This document shows positions 11,461 to 25,500 of a stretch of DNA of 64,000 bases, in pieces. The stretch comes from Litomosoides sigmodontis. Lineage: Eukaryota > Nematoda > Chromadorea > Rhabditida > Onchocercidae. The stretch lies in the NCBI GenBank assembly GCA_963070105.1, contig OY718803.1, positions 8,723,823 to 8,787,822 of the forward strand. Direction: 5' to 3'. The notes under the pieces are model-generated. The model was given only the letters and a program-made list of their open reading frames with translations. It had not been told where the DNA came from and ran no database searches. A program made the translations under genes and the position numbers. The stretch's first letter is position 1. Every line of letters starts with the position of its first letter.

Positions 11461-14400
11461 CGCTTATGATGGAAAGTTTACGAAGCAATTTTGTGCAGGC
11501 ATGTGATAATGAACGAATTACATTGCATTGTCCAAAAAATACGCAAATTTTGTTTGACAAAATATTTTATGGTCGTTTGGTGGCAAGCGATCAACTTTGT
11601 CCCTCAACCAGTACACATCGACAGTTTGCGCCAAGTGATGACATCAGTTGTGACGTGGTACAGGCTCATGCAGTGCGTTATCATGCCACTCTTTTCTTCC
11701 TTGAATGCTAATAGTTAGCATGAATGAGCTAATTAGACACTTCTAAAAGCTTATTAGGATTGGTCGCACTCACTTAACTTTAGTCCTTTCTCGTCTATTA
11801 ATTACAATGAAATAAGCAACAATTTCGAAGGGAACATGAAAGTATCAAACAATTATTGCTTGTTAAATTTAAGCTATTTTGCTATTAAATTTTTGTTAAA
11901 TAATTCGTGAAGTGCTAAATGAGAAAGTAACGTTGAATGACTGTTTTCTCTACGAAATTAGGCTATATGATTAATTAGCGTGGGAACGTTTGTCACATCT
12001 TCAACAATTCCTACCGATGAGTGATAAGGATGAATAGGAAGTGAATGTGCGTATTATTCTTTTTTCTAAGTTTTTTTTTTTTGAATTAAAAAAATCTTCG
12101 TAATTTTTCAACACTCTCATTATTTTATTTAAAATATTTAATTTTTTCATCCGTGTTGCAAATAATTTCTACCATAGTCAATCAGAGCGGTATCTTCAAA
12201 CAAAAAAAAAAAGTAGGAGGAAGTTTGGTGTGAAGAGATAAAAGGAGGAATAATATTTGTGCGCAATCGGTGCTAAAGTGTAGAAGCAATGAGCAGTTGT
12301 CACATTCGCTGACCTTTGCTGCGCAACAAATGACCACATCGATTTGGTGTGAAATTCATTGGAGAATGAACAGCTATTAATATGAATTAATTGATAAAAT
12401 GATGAATGAGAGGAAGCAATTGAGAAATTACTGATAATAAAAAAAAATGGTTGAAATTTCTAGAAAATTCTGGAACAGTGTCGTAGCAGAAGAAAATGCA
12501 AAATAGTCGTAGAGCCATCATTTTTTGGTACTGATCCGTGCCCCGAAACATTCAAATATCTTCAGATATCATACAAGTGCAAACCAGGTGAGTAATTTTT
12601 GCATAAATTATTTAAATGATTTACTTTCAACTTATAGGTAAAACTTGAATTTATACACGATTAAATTTCTCTTAAGCTAACAATTATTTATTAAATGAAA
12701 ATGAAATTTGGAGCAAATTGACGATAGCATTCATAAAATAAGACTAATATGAGAGATTTAAAAGAGAGAAAAAGTAATGATACTTAATCATAACTATCAT
12801 TACTAATTTCTAAATTAATCTTTTCACCATACTCTCCCATATGCTTCTTTCAAATTTAAATTGCAATTTAACCAATTTCAAGTGTCATTTGATGAGGAAT
12901 TATTTTGCGAGGGGTCAACAATGCAATTAAGTTGCAAGCAAAATAAAAGATTGGTGATTTATTCGGCGCATTATGGTCGAATGGTTCAGGGACAAGTGAT
13001 GCATTGTGCGCCAAATACACCGGTTAGCCAAGGTGCTTGCAACACACATATTTTAGACTTTTATAATTCACTTAATAAAAGTTTACTTAACGTGAATTGC
13101 AGCGTAAATTGAAAAAATACACGTAAAATACATAAATTTCTGTAAAAAAAAGGAGCCCAATTTAATGCTTTAGTAGTCATTTCTCTAGCAATTATAAATA
13201 TTAAAGTTTGAAATTTATGTTTAACTTTCTCCGAAGATTTCCGACCATTACAGACTGTATGATTGATGTACTGGATCGGATACTCTACGACTGTCACGCA
13301 CGGACGCAATGTGCAGTGTTAGTGAACGATGAAGAGCTTGGTAAAAGTGGTTGCGGACCAACAATACACAAATACCTCAATCTCATCTTCATGTGTAGTT
13401 CGTTTTTAAAACTTAAATTTTATTAAGAATTTAAAAAAAAAAAAGCAAAACGAAATTTTATCTGTATCAATGCAATGTAGTACAGTGACAAGAGTGAAAG
13501 GAGGAGATGACCAGTCTCTCCGATCAATAATTACAAAAGTATTCGTTAAGTTACTTCTTTGTTTTTCAGTGGCTTTTATTTATTGGAGTTGAAGAAGTGG
13601 TTAATTATTTGAAGTAGTTTGAACCATTCATTGTTTTACAGTGAACGATGAGATCTTCAGTGAAGCAGCTACAACTGGTAATTTGGCAGCAATGCAAAAA
13701 ATTATTTCGGTAATTTAATTTCGCTCAATTCTCCTAACTGTACTTAACGTTTCTCTTCTTCTTTTTTGTTTTAGAAATTTTTTAATTTCTTAAAATTTAA
13801 ATGAATTATAAAAATTTTTCAAATACTTTTGTTTATTATTTGTATTATTGAAGGTGAAGGTAAAATTGATTTGATTAATGTTCAGGTACTATCAAAGGAG
13901 AACCTGAACAGATCAGTTTTGCAAGATGGTTGATGAATAAGAATTAAATTGTTGATTGCTTTGTCTCATTCCAGTCTACCCATCTTGCAGAGTTTGCCAC
14001 CAATGAAGCTGCGAAAAGTGCTTGTGAAAGATGACGAGCGTACGTTTCACATCAAAGATGATCCCGGCAATGGGCATAAAATCACTCCTATTGGACGAAA
14101 TCAAAATGGTACGAAAATAATAAAATTCCGTTTGTAATTTGTGGTGCAAAAAAAAAAAAGAAATTTATTTATAATTTCCCAAAATTTTTATTTTTTTTTA
14201 TAATTTAATTTTTAGTATATTTTTTTAAAATTTTGTTTATGATTTTTGTGAAAAAATTTCTCAGTTTAGTGCTTCTTTTTTTGAGTATGCATTTTAGCAA
14301 ATGCTATGCCAAATTCATTATCAATGAACAGTGACGAGAAATCAGAGGAAGGAAGAGGCGCATTTGTCGTAGCAAATCCAATTGATACCACCTCGTCAAG

Positions 14401-15237
14401 CGTTGATCGCTCTTTCAATGCTTTCGGCTTCATGCGTGATGTTGTGCTGATAGCACGAACAATGAAAGGTTTCATTGATCCTCTTAATTTCTCAAATCAT
14501 TCTTTATCACACATTCAGTACTTTGACAACTTTGTACCTAAATTTTTAAACTTTACCTGATAACTTTAACTTGAAATGATAGTGACCGATTGCTTAGATG
14601 GAAAAATTTCATTTCAGATAACAAAGGAAAGGTGTTAATTTGTCTTCTCCTAAGTGTCGTAACAGGCCTTGCAATGCTGATGATCGCTTGCGTAATATCC
14701 GGCTGCTATCAGCGTAGGATGAAACGGCGGAAGAATTCAGGGATGAGAAATGGTGAGGAAACTGTAGAAATCGCTAAATCAACAGAGCTAAACACATTGA
14801 TGAGGAGTAATCATCTACCATCAGGTTCCCTATATATGCTTAATTATTATTAAATTCTCATCGTAATGCTACGAATGCCTGGTCGGTCGAAAACCTGACC
14901 GGACGGATTGTTGCTTGACCATTAGAGCTCCTACACTGAGGAGGTCATCGTTCGCAATGTGTAGAATATGTGAAATAATGCTAGAATGGTTTATGGTACT
15001 TTAGAAAAGCAAGAATTTGAATGTAATTGATTGCAATTAAGCAAGCGAATTGGATATCATTTTGCTAGAGAAAAAAACAAATTCAAACATTTAACTTTGA
15101 ACTTTTTAGTCTTTTTGGACTCCAACAGTCGGATTTGTTTCGACATTGGCGATCTCTCCAATAACAGAGAATCATTCCTGCGCTTCACGCAATTAACGCC
15201 ACCACGAGTACCGCAAAATATGCATGGCTATAGTTAG
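11461..15237 (+). CDS. eva-1: EVA-1 type receptor: two SUEL lectin domains, transmembrane segment, cytoplasmic tail
   Basis: In C. elegans EVA-1 is a SAX-3/Robo co-receptor for Slit and also acts in guidance with UNC-40; vertebrate EVA1C is the relative. Exons: 11461-11672, 12464-12587, 12883-13032, 13254-13397, 13642-13709, 13886-13915, 13991-14108, 14298-14468, 14618-14824, 15110-15237, about 450 codons with consistent phases. SUEL domain 1 starts at SLRSNFVQACDNERITLHCP and ends at CPETFKYLQISYKCKP across exons 1-2. Domain 2 covers exons 3-4 (LFCEGSTMQLSC to YLNLIFMC). Exon 14618-14824 encodes a membrane segment (VLICLLLSVVTGLAMLMI) followed by RRMKRRK. The tail ends SFLRFTQLTPPRVPQNMHGYS. 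The signal-peptide exon lies upstream (candidate at 8439). The small exon 13886-13915 and the 13397 donor are the least certain parts. Confidence 0.87.
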
Positions 15238-16106
15238 TCGTAAGTTACGCAAGCATCAAAGATTCCGAATTGATATCTCTACACTTTGCAGGAAAACATT
15301 GTTGATAGAATTTTCGATCGAAATTGCGAGTTAAAAATTTTTGAATTTAAAATTTCACGGTTAACATCAAACATAAGATCTCTCTAACTTTGAAATTTAC
15401 TTTAATGTTAACACATAAGAAGTGCATATTACATCGTAAATTGTCAGTGTTACGTGTAAAAAGTAATTAATGGATAAAATTAGAAGATATATTACTTTTC
15501 AAAATTTGCATATTCGACGGATATGTCACTAAAAATTTGCATACGCAAAAAAGTATATCAATGTTTGATTCGAATAAATCACACTTTTCTCAGTAGTGAA
15601 TAATTCCATCGATTAAAAGCAGTAATTTAATATTCCGCTTTAGTCACCAACTTCACTCATTTGAACTGTTTCAAATAATTATTTGCAATTAGCAATTTGG
15701 AAATGTTTCATTAATGTTCATTTTGTGATTAAAAACTAATAAAATCGCTAAACCCTTTATTTGTTTGCGTACCCCGTGATGTTTCCGAATTTAAAAACTT
15801 CTCAACCATTTATCTTTGACTGGAAATTTACATTTCAACGAATAGTTTCGTTTAGTAAAGTGTTAGTACTGAAAATGATAAATGGCAAAGTGAATAATTG
15901 AACTATTACAGCCAGAAAGTTAAAAGAATTAAACGTATGCTGAAGCTCAAGTTTAAATCTTAAAATTGAACTGACTATGATTTCAAGTCCAGCAACTTTT
16001 TGCAATGCTATAAAGCAAGTTTTTTGTCTTGCTTTCCACGTTATATGCTACTTTTCATCCTCGTTTCCAATTAAATTATTTTCTCAAACAATCAGTTGGG
16101 ACGTAG
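15238..16106. other. Spacer between eva-1 and PDS5, first part
   Basis: AT-rich sequence likely including the eva-1 3' UTR (an AATAAA lies near 15573). No coding exon is supported up to about 16100. Confidence 0.5.
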
Positions 16107-16298
16107 AATTTGCGTTTCGTACCCTTAGGATCATTTGCGCGCGAATGTTATGGCGTTCGTGTGATAAGCCACCCGGTTGCTGTTGTTACTGTTTGGGGTG
16201 ATATACCGGAGGGTTATAAGCAGTTGTTGGAGTTGTTAGCTGCGACTGAAAGGAAGCAAGGAAGGAGACCATCTGTTGCAGACTATATTAGAGAGTGA
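16107..16298 (+). CDS. Possible orphan coding exon, function unknown
   Basis: A short stretch with base composition unlike its AT-rich surroundings. After a TAG acceptor-like triplet at 16104-16106 a frame runs 63 codons to TGA at 16296-16298. It includes RFVPLGSFARECYGVRVISH, then VAVVTVWGDIPEGYK and ends RRPSVADYIRE. A second frame (WDVEFAFRTLRIICARMLWR) is also open over part of it. I do not recognise the protein. It could be the last exon of a gene whose other exons I missed, an alternative eva-1 end, or chance. It ends about 180 bases before the PDS5 leader acceptor. Confidence 0.3.
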   Translation, partial: NLRFVPLGSFARECYGVRVISHPVAVVTVWGDIPEGYKQLLELLAATERKQGRRPSVADYIRE

Positions 16299-16474
16299 TC
16301 GGACGGAGCTGTAGAAAGGCAACCTTTCATTTTCACTTCGAGCGCTTCGTCGTCTTGTGTACTGCAATGAATTGTGCGCTTTCATTATTATCACTGCAAC
16401 AGAGAGAGAATCATTTGTTAATTGCTTGTGAAAAAACTGTTGCGAATTTCATCACGTTTAGCTGTTTCGTTTAA

Positions 16475-16481
16475 TTTTCAG
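16475..16481 (+). promoter_or_regulatory. Probable spliced-leader acceptor of PDS5
   Basis: TTTTCAG lies 21 bases upstream of the PDS5 ATG at 16503 with no in-frame upstream exon visible, as expected for nematode trans-splicing. This is inferred from position and motif only. Confidence 0.45.
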
Positions 16482-16502
16482 GGTAAATAGAGGTTGTAAA
16501 CT

Positions 16503-19500
16503 ATGCCTTCACACACTATAGACTATCCAACAGGTTGTAAGCCAATCAATACGAACATTAAAAATACTACAGAGTTGTTGAAGCGATTGAAGGTTATTTT
16601 TAGTAAATTTATTTCAGTTAAGTATATGCTTCAATTATGGAAAAGGCCGAGAGGGAGAGGGGAAGGAAGATTAGGGAGTGATTTGATTAGCCAACTCATG
16701 CATGCATCAAGCATTATTCCTTTTAATAGTGAATATCGCACCTCTCAGAATACCAGTAATACATTTCTTTTTCATTCAGAATGACCAAAAGAAAACCTCA
16801 TCCTTTCATTTCAATATTCCGAAACAGTGCAGTAACATTGGAATATACATATCGACGATTGTTCCCGACTTTCAAAACTTTTTAAATACTCTTAACCTAT
16901 GTTTCTCTGCTTGTTTTAGACTTTATCCGAAACGCTAAAATGTCAAGTAACAAATGAAGAAGCTAACACTCCAAATCGTTACAAAGATTTGATGTTTCAT
17001 TTAACGGATTCACAGTTTTTAAACAACAAAAATAGGGACGTGCAATTGTTGCTGGCTTGCTGCATAGCAGATCTTTTTCGAATTTTCGCACCAAACTCAC
17101 CGATTAAAAACCTGTCTGTGATCAAGGTTAGAGTAAAAAAATAGTTTTGGATAGAGGGAATATTTGATTCGCTATCAGTAGAAGAATGAATTAGGCATAA
17201 AAAAGGGATTTTGTTCATTGCAATGGTCTTAAATATTTACGAAGCAAAAAATGGCAAGATTGTTCGGAAATTAAAACCGGAAGAGTGATTATGAGGAATT
17301 CGTATCGTATTTATTTCAAAATCGAATATCTCTAAACCAAAATTGTATTGTAGGATGTGCTATTATTCCTAACAGCAGTGATTGGAAATGTTCCTGAGAA
17401 AGGAAGTTCGATGTATCAATATTATTTATATTTTCTTGAGGTTTGTTGGTGATTGGGTAGTACTTCTAGTTCTGTAAAATTTTCAGCAGAAAAAAATCCG
17501 AATTCATTTGCGAAGTTAGATGAGGAAAGGAGATATTTGTGCTATTTATTCATTCCTTCTAGTAAAAAGATTGGGTGGACGAGTGATTTGTTTCACAAAA
17601 GTAGTGCGAGTCAATCCTTTTGTTTGGAAATATATTTTGTATTTCTTTTTTGAAAATATGTTTTTGAACAAAGGAACTATGAAAAATTTTTTTAGTATTT
17701 GCAATATAAGTTTCCAGGATATTTCCGTAGTAGAAACAATGCAGATAGCTCTAGAACTAAAAGATGATGCTTATATGATTCTGCGACAGTTAATCAAACA
17801 GTCTCTTAACAGTATTAGCGAAAAAACTGCTGATGAGCGTATTCAAGGAATGCTTATGGGAATGTGCTCTAAATTGATCCAAGGAGTTGATCAGATATCT
17901 AATATCGTCTTGGACGCAATTTTTTTCTACATTGTGCAACCTCAAAGAGTTTGTTTATGATTTAGAAAGCATTTTCATTTACATTTGAAGCGGCTGATTT
18001 GAATTCATACAGTTAAAGTTGAGAAATAATATATAAAAGCATTCCCTAGTCATTTTGATATCTTGCTTTCAGATAAATAATCGTGAAGCTTATTTTATGG
18101 CACGTGATTTGATCCGGACAAACCAAACAACACTTGAACCATATGTTGCTTTGGTTTGTTTCCCGAAGCTTTATCATTTCTGTCAAAGAATTTATGTTCA
18201 AATATTCGTTCTAAAAAAGCTAAAATATGCTCCAAACAGTTTATTTAGTTTTTCAAAAATAATATAAAAAATTCTTTGCAACCACTTCTCAAGTTTATAT
18301 TTTCGCGACTGAAATTATTTCGAACTTTAGCTGTTAAAACGTGGACTGGAAACAGGCATTTTGGATGATTGCGAATTAATTTCTCCAAAAAAATTATACG
18401 ATTTGATTTGCCAGCTGCATAAATTCGCTCCAGAAATGATTTCCTCCACTCTTCCAATATTAGTCGATCAGATGAATGTAATAAAATTTTTTTTGATTTG
18501 CTGATAAATTTGAATCAGTGAGGTAGAAATCAGGTGTTAAATGATCGACTGTTCTATTGTTAACTTTTTGTGTAGTTATAATTTTGTGGAAATAATTGAA
18601 ATAATGAGACGGTTGAAATCCATTAAATTAAACTCAGTTTTTCAGGAATTCATTAGATTTCAGTTTACAGTGATTTCATAATGCTCTATTTGTGGACTTA
18701 TATTTCTTGAATTTCTAGAGTGAAGATGTTGATATTCGCCGTGAAACCGTGCGTTTATTTGGGAATCTTTTTGGTGATCGGAATTCGCGTATGGCTGAAG
18801 ATGAGCCCGAAGTTTGGAACGAATATATGAAACGGTTTACTGATGTAAATGAGGAAGTTCGTCGTATTTGTACCAGAAATGCTGAAGATATTCTCGTTTT
18901 TCATCCTGAATTAAGCGGACAAGTGACAGGTTTTGTGCGATATTAATTTTTGAATATAGTCAGGTTAAAAACATGTTCTCGTTATTCCAGGAAGGTTAAT
19001 CGTTCTCTATGATTTTCTTCTCTTCTCAAAAGCTGAATAAGCATACAAGAAGGTTTTGATTTATCTAATTCACTATGATCATGATGCGGAAGAATTCATG
19101 AATAGTTTGGGTTCTAGTGTTGGAAAATTTTGTATGTTCCAGATGCTGTTATTTCGCGCTGTCAGGATGTCGATGAGAACGTACGTTTGGAAGTTTTTAC
19201 GATGGTTCAAGGATTGGCAAAACGGAAATTTGAAGCTTTAAATGAAAGACTGCTTACACATGTAATCGATAGAATTCGTGATAAAAAGGTAAGAATAGCC
19301 TTGCAATAATATGTCAAGTTCTAAGGTACATGCAAGAATGTATGCCATCGTTCAGGTCAGAGTTCGGCATGCGGTGATTCGCGGACTTTCCCATCTTCAT
19401 CGTACGATTTTTAGTAACGACGAGCTGACAGATTTGGAACGGTGCTCCTTTTCTAGCATTTTCTCCGCTATTATGAATCATTATTATCAGCCACTTCCAG

Positions 19501-22500
19501 AGGATAGGTATTGATATCTGTGCTTTTTTGGATCACTTATTTGCTTCCACATACAATCTTTTATTGTGTAAATTTCGGAGTGCAATTTGTCTTTTCATTC
19601 CATGCATTTTAAATTTTAAACGCTGTTCAAGAATGTGGGTGACAGTATTTTTTTAATAGGTGGTGTCGTTGTCTTATAACACAGCAGAAAATAGGTATTT
19701 TAGGTTATTAACGGAGAAAATATTTGTCCTCAATTTGATTCCGTATAAACTGGATGAAAGCAAACGTATGGGAATATTGGTCAATGTCTTCCTGAATATG
19801 AACAACTACGGCATAAAGTTAGTTGAAATGATTTTATATTCATTAACTGTATAAACATAATTCCTTGCTTTTAATTTGCGTTCTGTTTGTGGTAGTAAGA
19901 AGGGAGAATATATTCCATAGAATACTATATTTTAACTGAAATTTTCTTCTGGTTTTGTCTTATTCTTGAGATTTCTAAAATTTTTAGAGCATTGGAACAA
20001 ATCATGATGAAGCAGTCATTCCAACGACGGCTTTTGCATAATTTGGTAAAATTGGTTGAACGAAGTGTTGAGCCACAAAAAGGAAAAACAGTCGATGATG
20101 TAATCAGGGGCATCGTTGAGTGCAATCCTGAACCAGCAAAGTTTTCGCTTCTTTTCAAGTGACTTTTTGAAGATGACGTCTCCTTTTAATCTTTCAACAA
20201 AGAGCAAATTACGTAAAAGTTATGTTTAATTACCTATTAAATTATAGGCAGTTTATGACACACTTGACAAATGACAAACAGATGTTATTGTCGCTAAAGT
20301 ATATTACGGGAAAAGAATACAGTTGTCAAAAGGTTGAGCTAGCTGTTGTAAGTTATTAAATTAAATCAAATTGTTTATTTGCGTAATTTTATAAGGATTT
20401 TTGATTACACATGAAAGATCGAATGCAATTCTTTTTTTATTTCGCTTGCAATCTTTTTGTATCTGATTAACAAAAATTCTTGCTTATGACGCTTATCAGC
20501 TATGCTAACTGCGTTTGACGAAGATGAATTTATCTGTAGATGAATATCTTCTCCTTTTTACTTAGTTTATTTCAAGAATATGGTCATTTGTTTAAGTTGG
20601 AAATTCTGCAACGTTTACGAGATTATAAAGTATCTGTGGAATGTTTGGATGCCGTAAGATGTTTGTTTGAATGCTGTTCTCCTCTCCAGTTTGACGGAAT
20701 TGCCGTATCGGTGTTGGTTGATATTGTGATCACGTTAATTAGAGGTAGTATCGATTGCGATCAATCTAACCGTTGTCGTAAATTAATCAAACTTTTAAAG
20801 GTATTTTTTGTCATTTTTTATCTTTGCATTTGTATGGTAAGAGACTTCAAATTGTATTTTGGAGATTAAATATTACTCTACTAATTTTTCGTTGTAAATT
20901 TTCAAACTAAAATTACTGTTACTTTAGCTGTTTTTTTGTAGATAGTTGCAGATGCATACCCACACTGCTTTGTAAATGGGCCTACGTTGGAAAATCTAAT
21001 AGAACTGATGCAAATTGAAAGCTTTTCTGAAAGTTTGTTTCTTTAATATTCAGGAAGGGCGAGGATAAATATCATGACAGAAATGATTTTGAGAGCAGAA
21101 ATTCAAAAGTTTGAGACCCATATAAGAGCTGGCATGTATTAGTTACAATAAATGTTTATTCTCACGTTCACTTTTTTCAAAGCATATTTGTTACGCTTTG
21201 TCTTTAGTTTGCAGCTTCATGTTAATTCCATTATTCACAATTTTCCACAGCAAATTAATTAATTATTTTTAGTAGAAAGTTTGCTTGCGCTGGTAATTTC
21301 AATTTCTGCTGAACTTCAACAAAATCATTTACTAGCCAAAGATATGATTGGTAAATATGTGAAGCATTGTGAATATATTAGCCTGAATGGTACTCCACGT
21401 GCTGCGAAGTATGCTGTGCGTTGTATTTCGAAGTTGTTAAACATTAAAGAAGCCCGAGCGAGGCTTGAGGGCATAGTTCAGGTGAGTTACACTTTTGCTA
21501 AAGTGGGAGCTGAAAGCGAACTTTGTTGCACAAAAAGTAAAAATTTATTTGAGATATTATTAAAAAATCTACCAAACTTGTATCAGTGCTCGCTTCAGAT
21601 GATAGATGGTCGAACATGAGCCAAAATTGACTTTTTTGGGTCATAGAGTTGTACAATTTATTATTTCTTTGCTTTTAGAATTCCTTATCACATATTTCTG
21701 AATCTGATCCACAGTGTTGTACGGCACTCAAAGCACTAAGCTCTTGTGTACAAGTGGATACTGTGCAATTTTGCAACGAACTTCTTGAAATACTCAAAGT
21801 TTGTCGTTTCACACACTTTTCAAGTTGGAAGTCATACAGTTATAAATCAAATTCCCAATAAATTAACAAATGTAAACAAAAATTTTTTCAGACAAAAGTA
21901 ATGGATTTGTTGCTCGACCGAAGCAGCAGTAGCATAATTTTTAGTCATCACAGCAATTTAAATAATTGCAGTGAGCAAGTTGGTGATGAAGCAATTTGCG
22001 ATGAAAATTATGTAGAAATTAAGGTTGGTTAGTTTTTCACAACTGAAAATAAATCATATATTTCATGTATATCGCCCTATTTTCCAATTAATGTATCGAC
22101 AGAAATCATGTCTACACAACAGAAACAAAATTCAAAAGATATTTCAGAAGCACTGTTTGAAATTTGTTGCCAACTTTTTGGTATCCGTTGCACAGTTTTC
22201 GGAGTGTGATGTTGAACCACTGGCCAAAAACCTTCTGAAACTGTATTCCACCTTACTAGAAACGAAAGGAGATATCTTCGAGAAACCATGTGGGTAAGAT
22301 TAATTTTTTGGATTTCACTTGCACGATGGTTAATTATGAGATAAAGTGTTAATCGCTGCCGAAGCAGAACTGCTAAATCATTTCTTTTTTACTTTCTAAA
22401 AGTAAATTTTAGCACATTAATTAAACATATAACTCCTTACTTTATCTTAAGTGATGTCGATAGTTTCAGATTATAAAAAAAAAATTCGGATAATTTTGAA

Positions 22501-25500
22501 AATAAAATGCTGATCACCTACCTATTCATTGCAGCCGAGCGCATATGGCTGAATTTCGCATATTGGCAGGAAGTTCAATGTTAAAACTTGCGACAAAACC
22601 ACGATACGCGAAATTTGTTACCGCTGATAACTTAATTACGCTTTCTGCACTTGGTCGTGTAAGCTTTAGATATTCTAATTTGTGTATCGTATCTTGCTCT
22701 AAAGAAATAGTATGGGAAAGTTTACCGGAGTCTCTCAGATTTGTTTTTCGATCTTTTCTATGGAAATTTCAAAGTTGGAAGATATTCGTGGAGTTTTAGC
22801 ACAGGTGCATTTCTTACACTTTTCTCCTAACTAAAATTTAGACACGAAATAAACTGCGCTGTTTTCAGGACGAAGAATCTGAAATGCGACATCGATTTTT
22901 CGCTAAGCTTAACAAACATTTAATGGCCCTTCAGCTGCATGTTGAATACATGGGGCTTTTTGCGCTTGTTAGTTTGTATGAAGATGCCGGTTTTCAAAAC
23001 AAGGTGCGTGTCTTGATTGATGCGAATATAACAAAAAGACGAAAATATCTAGAAAGATCGGAAGTAAAAGGTAAGTTTGATTTCTATTTGGTTTCGCTTT
23101 TGGACAAAGAAAAATTTTAAATATACTTATGGGATTACTTCAACGAATTTTGAAATGTTATTTTAGTATTCGCACCTTACTATCAGCCTGAATATTGTAT
23201 TGCGTACGCAATTTACATACTAGCCAAGCTTCCATCATTCGATTCTATTAAGTGTGAACCCGAATTACGGAGGTTAGCAGAGTAAGTCTTGATTTTCTTG
23301 GCAGTTTAATTTTCTAAATTTTAGTTTTCTATGTTTTTTGAATTTTCCAAGTTTTGTAAATTTATAACGCATCATAAGTGCTTTTTAATCATTTTTTACA
23401 GATCTATCTGGTTTTTATTGGAAATTTTCAGTGCAAGAAATGAACCGGGCAGTTTAGAATTTATTTACAATATATTCAATGTTTGTATTTTCTCAAATTG
23501 TTTACGTAGGACATCAAATTTGAGCGCTTTTCAGTCTTAATTTGTTTATTAGGATGCTAGATTATTTGCTTTCAAGTAATTTTAATTTGCAGACAATAAA
23601 AAATAGCACGGATTCAAAATTGCAAGATTGTACACGAGAAGAGCTACAGCAAAAAAATGAGGTTAGCGAAGTTACGCTTCATATTTAAAGAAAGCTTGCT
23701 ATATTTTTTGGAAGAAAATGAAATCATTTGGGATTTTTAGAATTCATCCATTTTGATTTCTGGCGTTTATGGGATTAAGATGTTGTGAAGTCTAAAATTT
23801 TCCTTTATGTTTATTTTTAGAAAATATGGGCGTTGTGTGATATTGGTATATTGTTAATGTCTTACCGCTTGAAGAATTTAATGAAGGATGCAGAAAGTAA
23901 ACCGCTACTTAGTAAACGATTCTTCCTGAGTATGGGAAAAGCAAGTCATCAAATATTCATATTCCTTTAAAAAATATAGTTGTGATGCACTAATTAGGTC
24001 ATTTTTGTAGTTCATTGTGGAAAAAGGCTATGTGTGATAAAATATTTTTTGTTTGACTATTTTATTTCCTAAGATTCTAACATTTATGTTAATTTTGAAG
24101 GCTAATACTAAAGTGTACATTCCGGCTTCATTCGTTAAGCAAATGAAATCAAAAAAATCAAACACGAAGTATCTGAAAACTAATACTACAAAAGATGCAA
24201 CGAAGTCATTTGTACGGCGCTCTTTGATAAATAATCCAAAGAGGTCCACAAAGGCATCCAGTGACCTGAAAATTGCAAAAGGCAGTAAGAGGTATCATTC
24301 ATAGTTTCAAATTGAAATTTCATCGCTGATATGGTATTAATCTCAATTTTACACGCAGTGCAGAGCTTTGGCAATTAAATACTTTTGAAAATTGGTACTT
24401 TCAGAGAAATTAATAAGAAATACATGCGAAGTAATCGAGGTGATGAAGCTCAAGCAAGCGACCTTTCTTCAAATAATGATATTCATAAAGATGATACGAA
24501 ACGTCTTAGACTTGTTTCAGAGGAAGAAGCACAGCAGGTTAGATTTCGTCCCAATTTTAGTGAGGTTAAGAATTTTGAACCTCATTTCAAGTTTGATGAT
24601 GCCACAAACATTATTTCAGGATAAATTAAAAATAAGTGGAACAAAATCAATTTCGGAAAAAAATTTTCAAGCAAGTGGTGATGATAACAGTTGGGGTTTA
24701 GAAAAGGAGGTTTTTAATTTTTTCATTATATTCGTTTGATAATTGTTTTTGATGTTTGCTCTTCAGCTGATGAATTCTTAGAATTCGTTGAGCTTGGACC
24801 TGTTAACAGTGTAGGCGTAATAATACTATTGTAGTTTTTCTGCGTCAGGCTCCTTTACTTTGCGACATGTCGATGAAAGACAGAAAAGAGATAGCGAAGA
24901 GATCAGCCTCCTTCGAAAGATCAAATAATGATAGTAAACCAGGCACGTCAGAAGCAAATTCTAGTAGCGAGAATGGGCAAAACATTCATGGTTCACTAGA
25001 AGATTGTGACTACTCACCAATTCGTCCAGTTCATGTCTGTCTTCACCAGTTTGATATCATTTAAAATGGATTAATGTTATTGTCCGCTTTCAGAATTTAG
25101 AAAACTCCTAGCTTTCGACGGCGTAGTCGGAAGTGTAGCATGTGTGAAATTTTTTAAAAAAATCCGGAATCCATATAAAATTTTTATTTTTTTAGGTGAT
25201 AAATGATAGTTCTACTCGTCAGGCGCCGTTTACAAGTTCAACGCCCATCGTCACCGCCAAGAGACATCGAGCATTCATATCGGCAAGTGAAAATAGCGGT
25301 GCAACAAAGCCTAACCTTAAGTGTGCCGAGGGTATGACAACCAAGAAACTGAGGAAAGTAAATCCAAAAAATGATTATGCTAAGATAAGGAAATTAGACA
25401 CTACTGAGAATGCGAAATCATCAGGTAGAAAAGCTCGGGCAAAAATGGTACGGGAAACGGTTAGTTCTTAGTTTTGAATTTTAAATCCTTTACAATCGTA

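Noticed and set aside
21053..21130. Possible extra PDS5 exon after 21032
   Set aside because: It has an acceptor and open frame, but no donor in the phase needed for 21273. Joining 21032 directly to 21273 aligns with PDS5 without a gap.
22659..22799. Open continuation of the PDS5 exon past 22658
   Set aside because: Reading on gives VSFRYSNLC-type sequence with no family match; the GTAAGC donor at 22659 and the exon at 22869 restore the PDS5 alignment.
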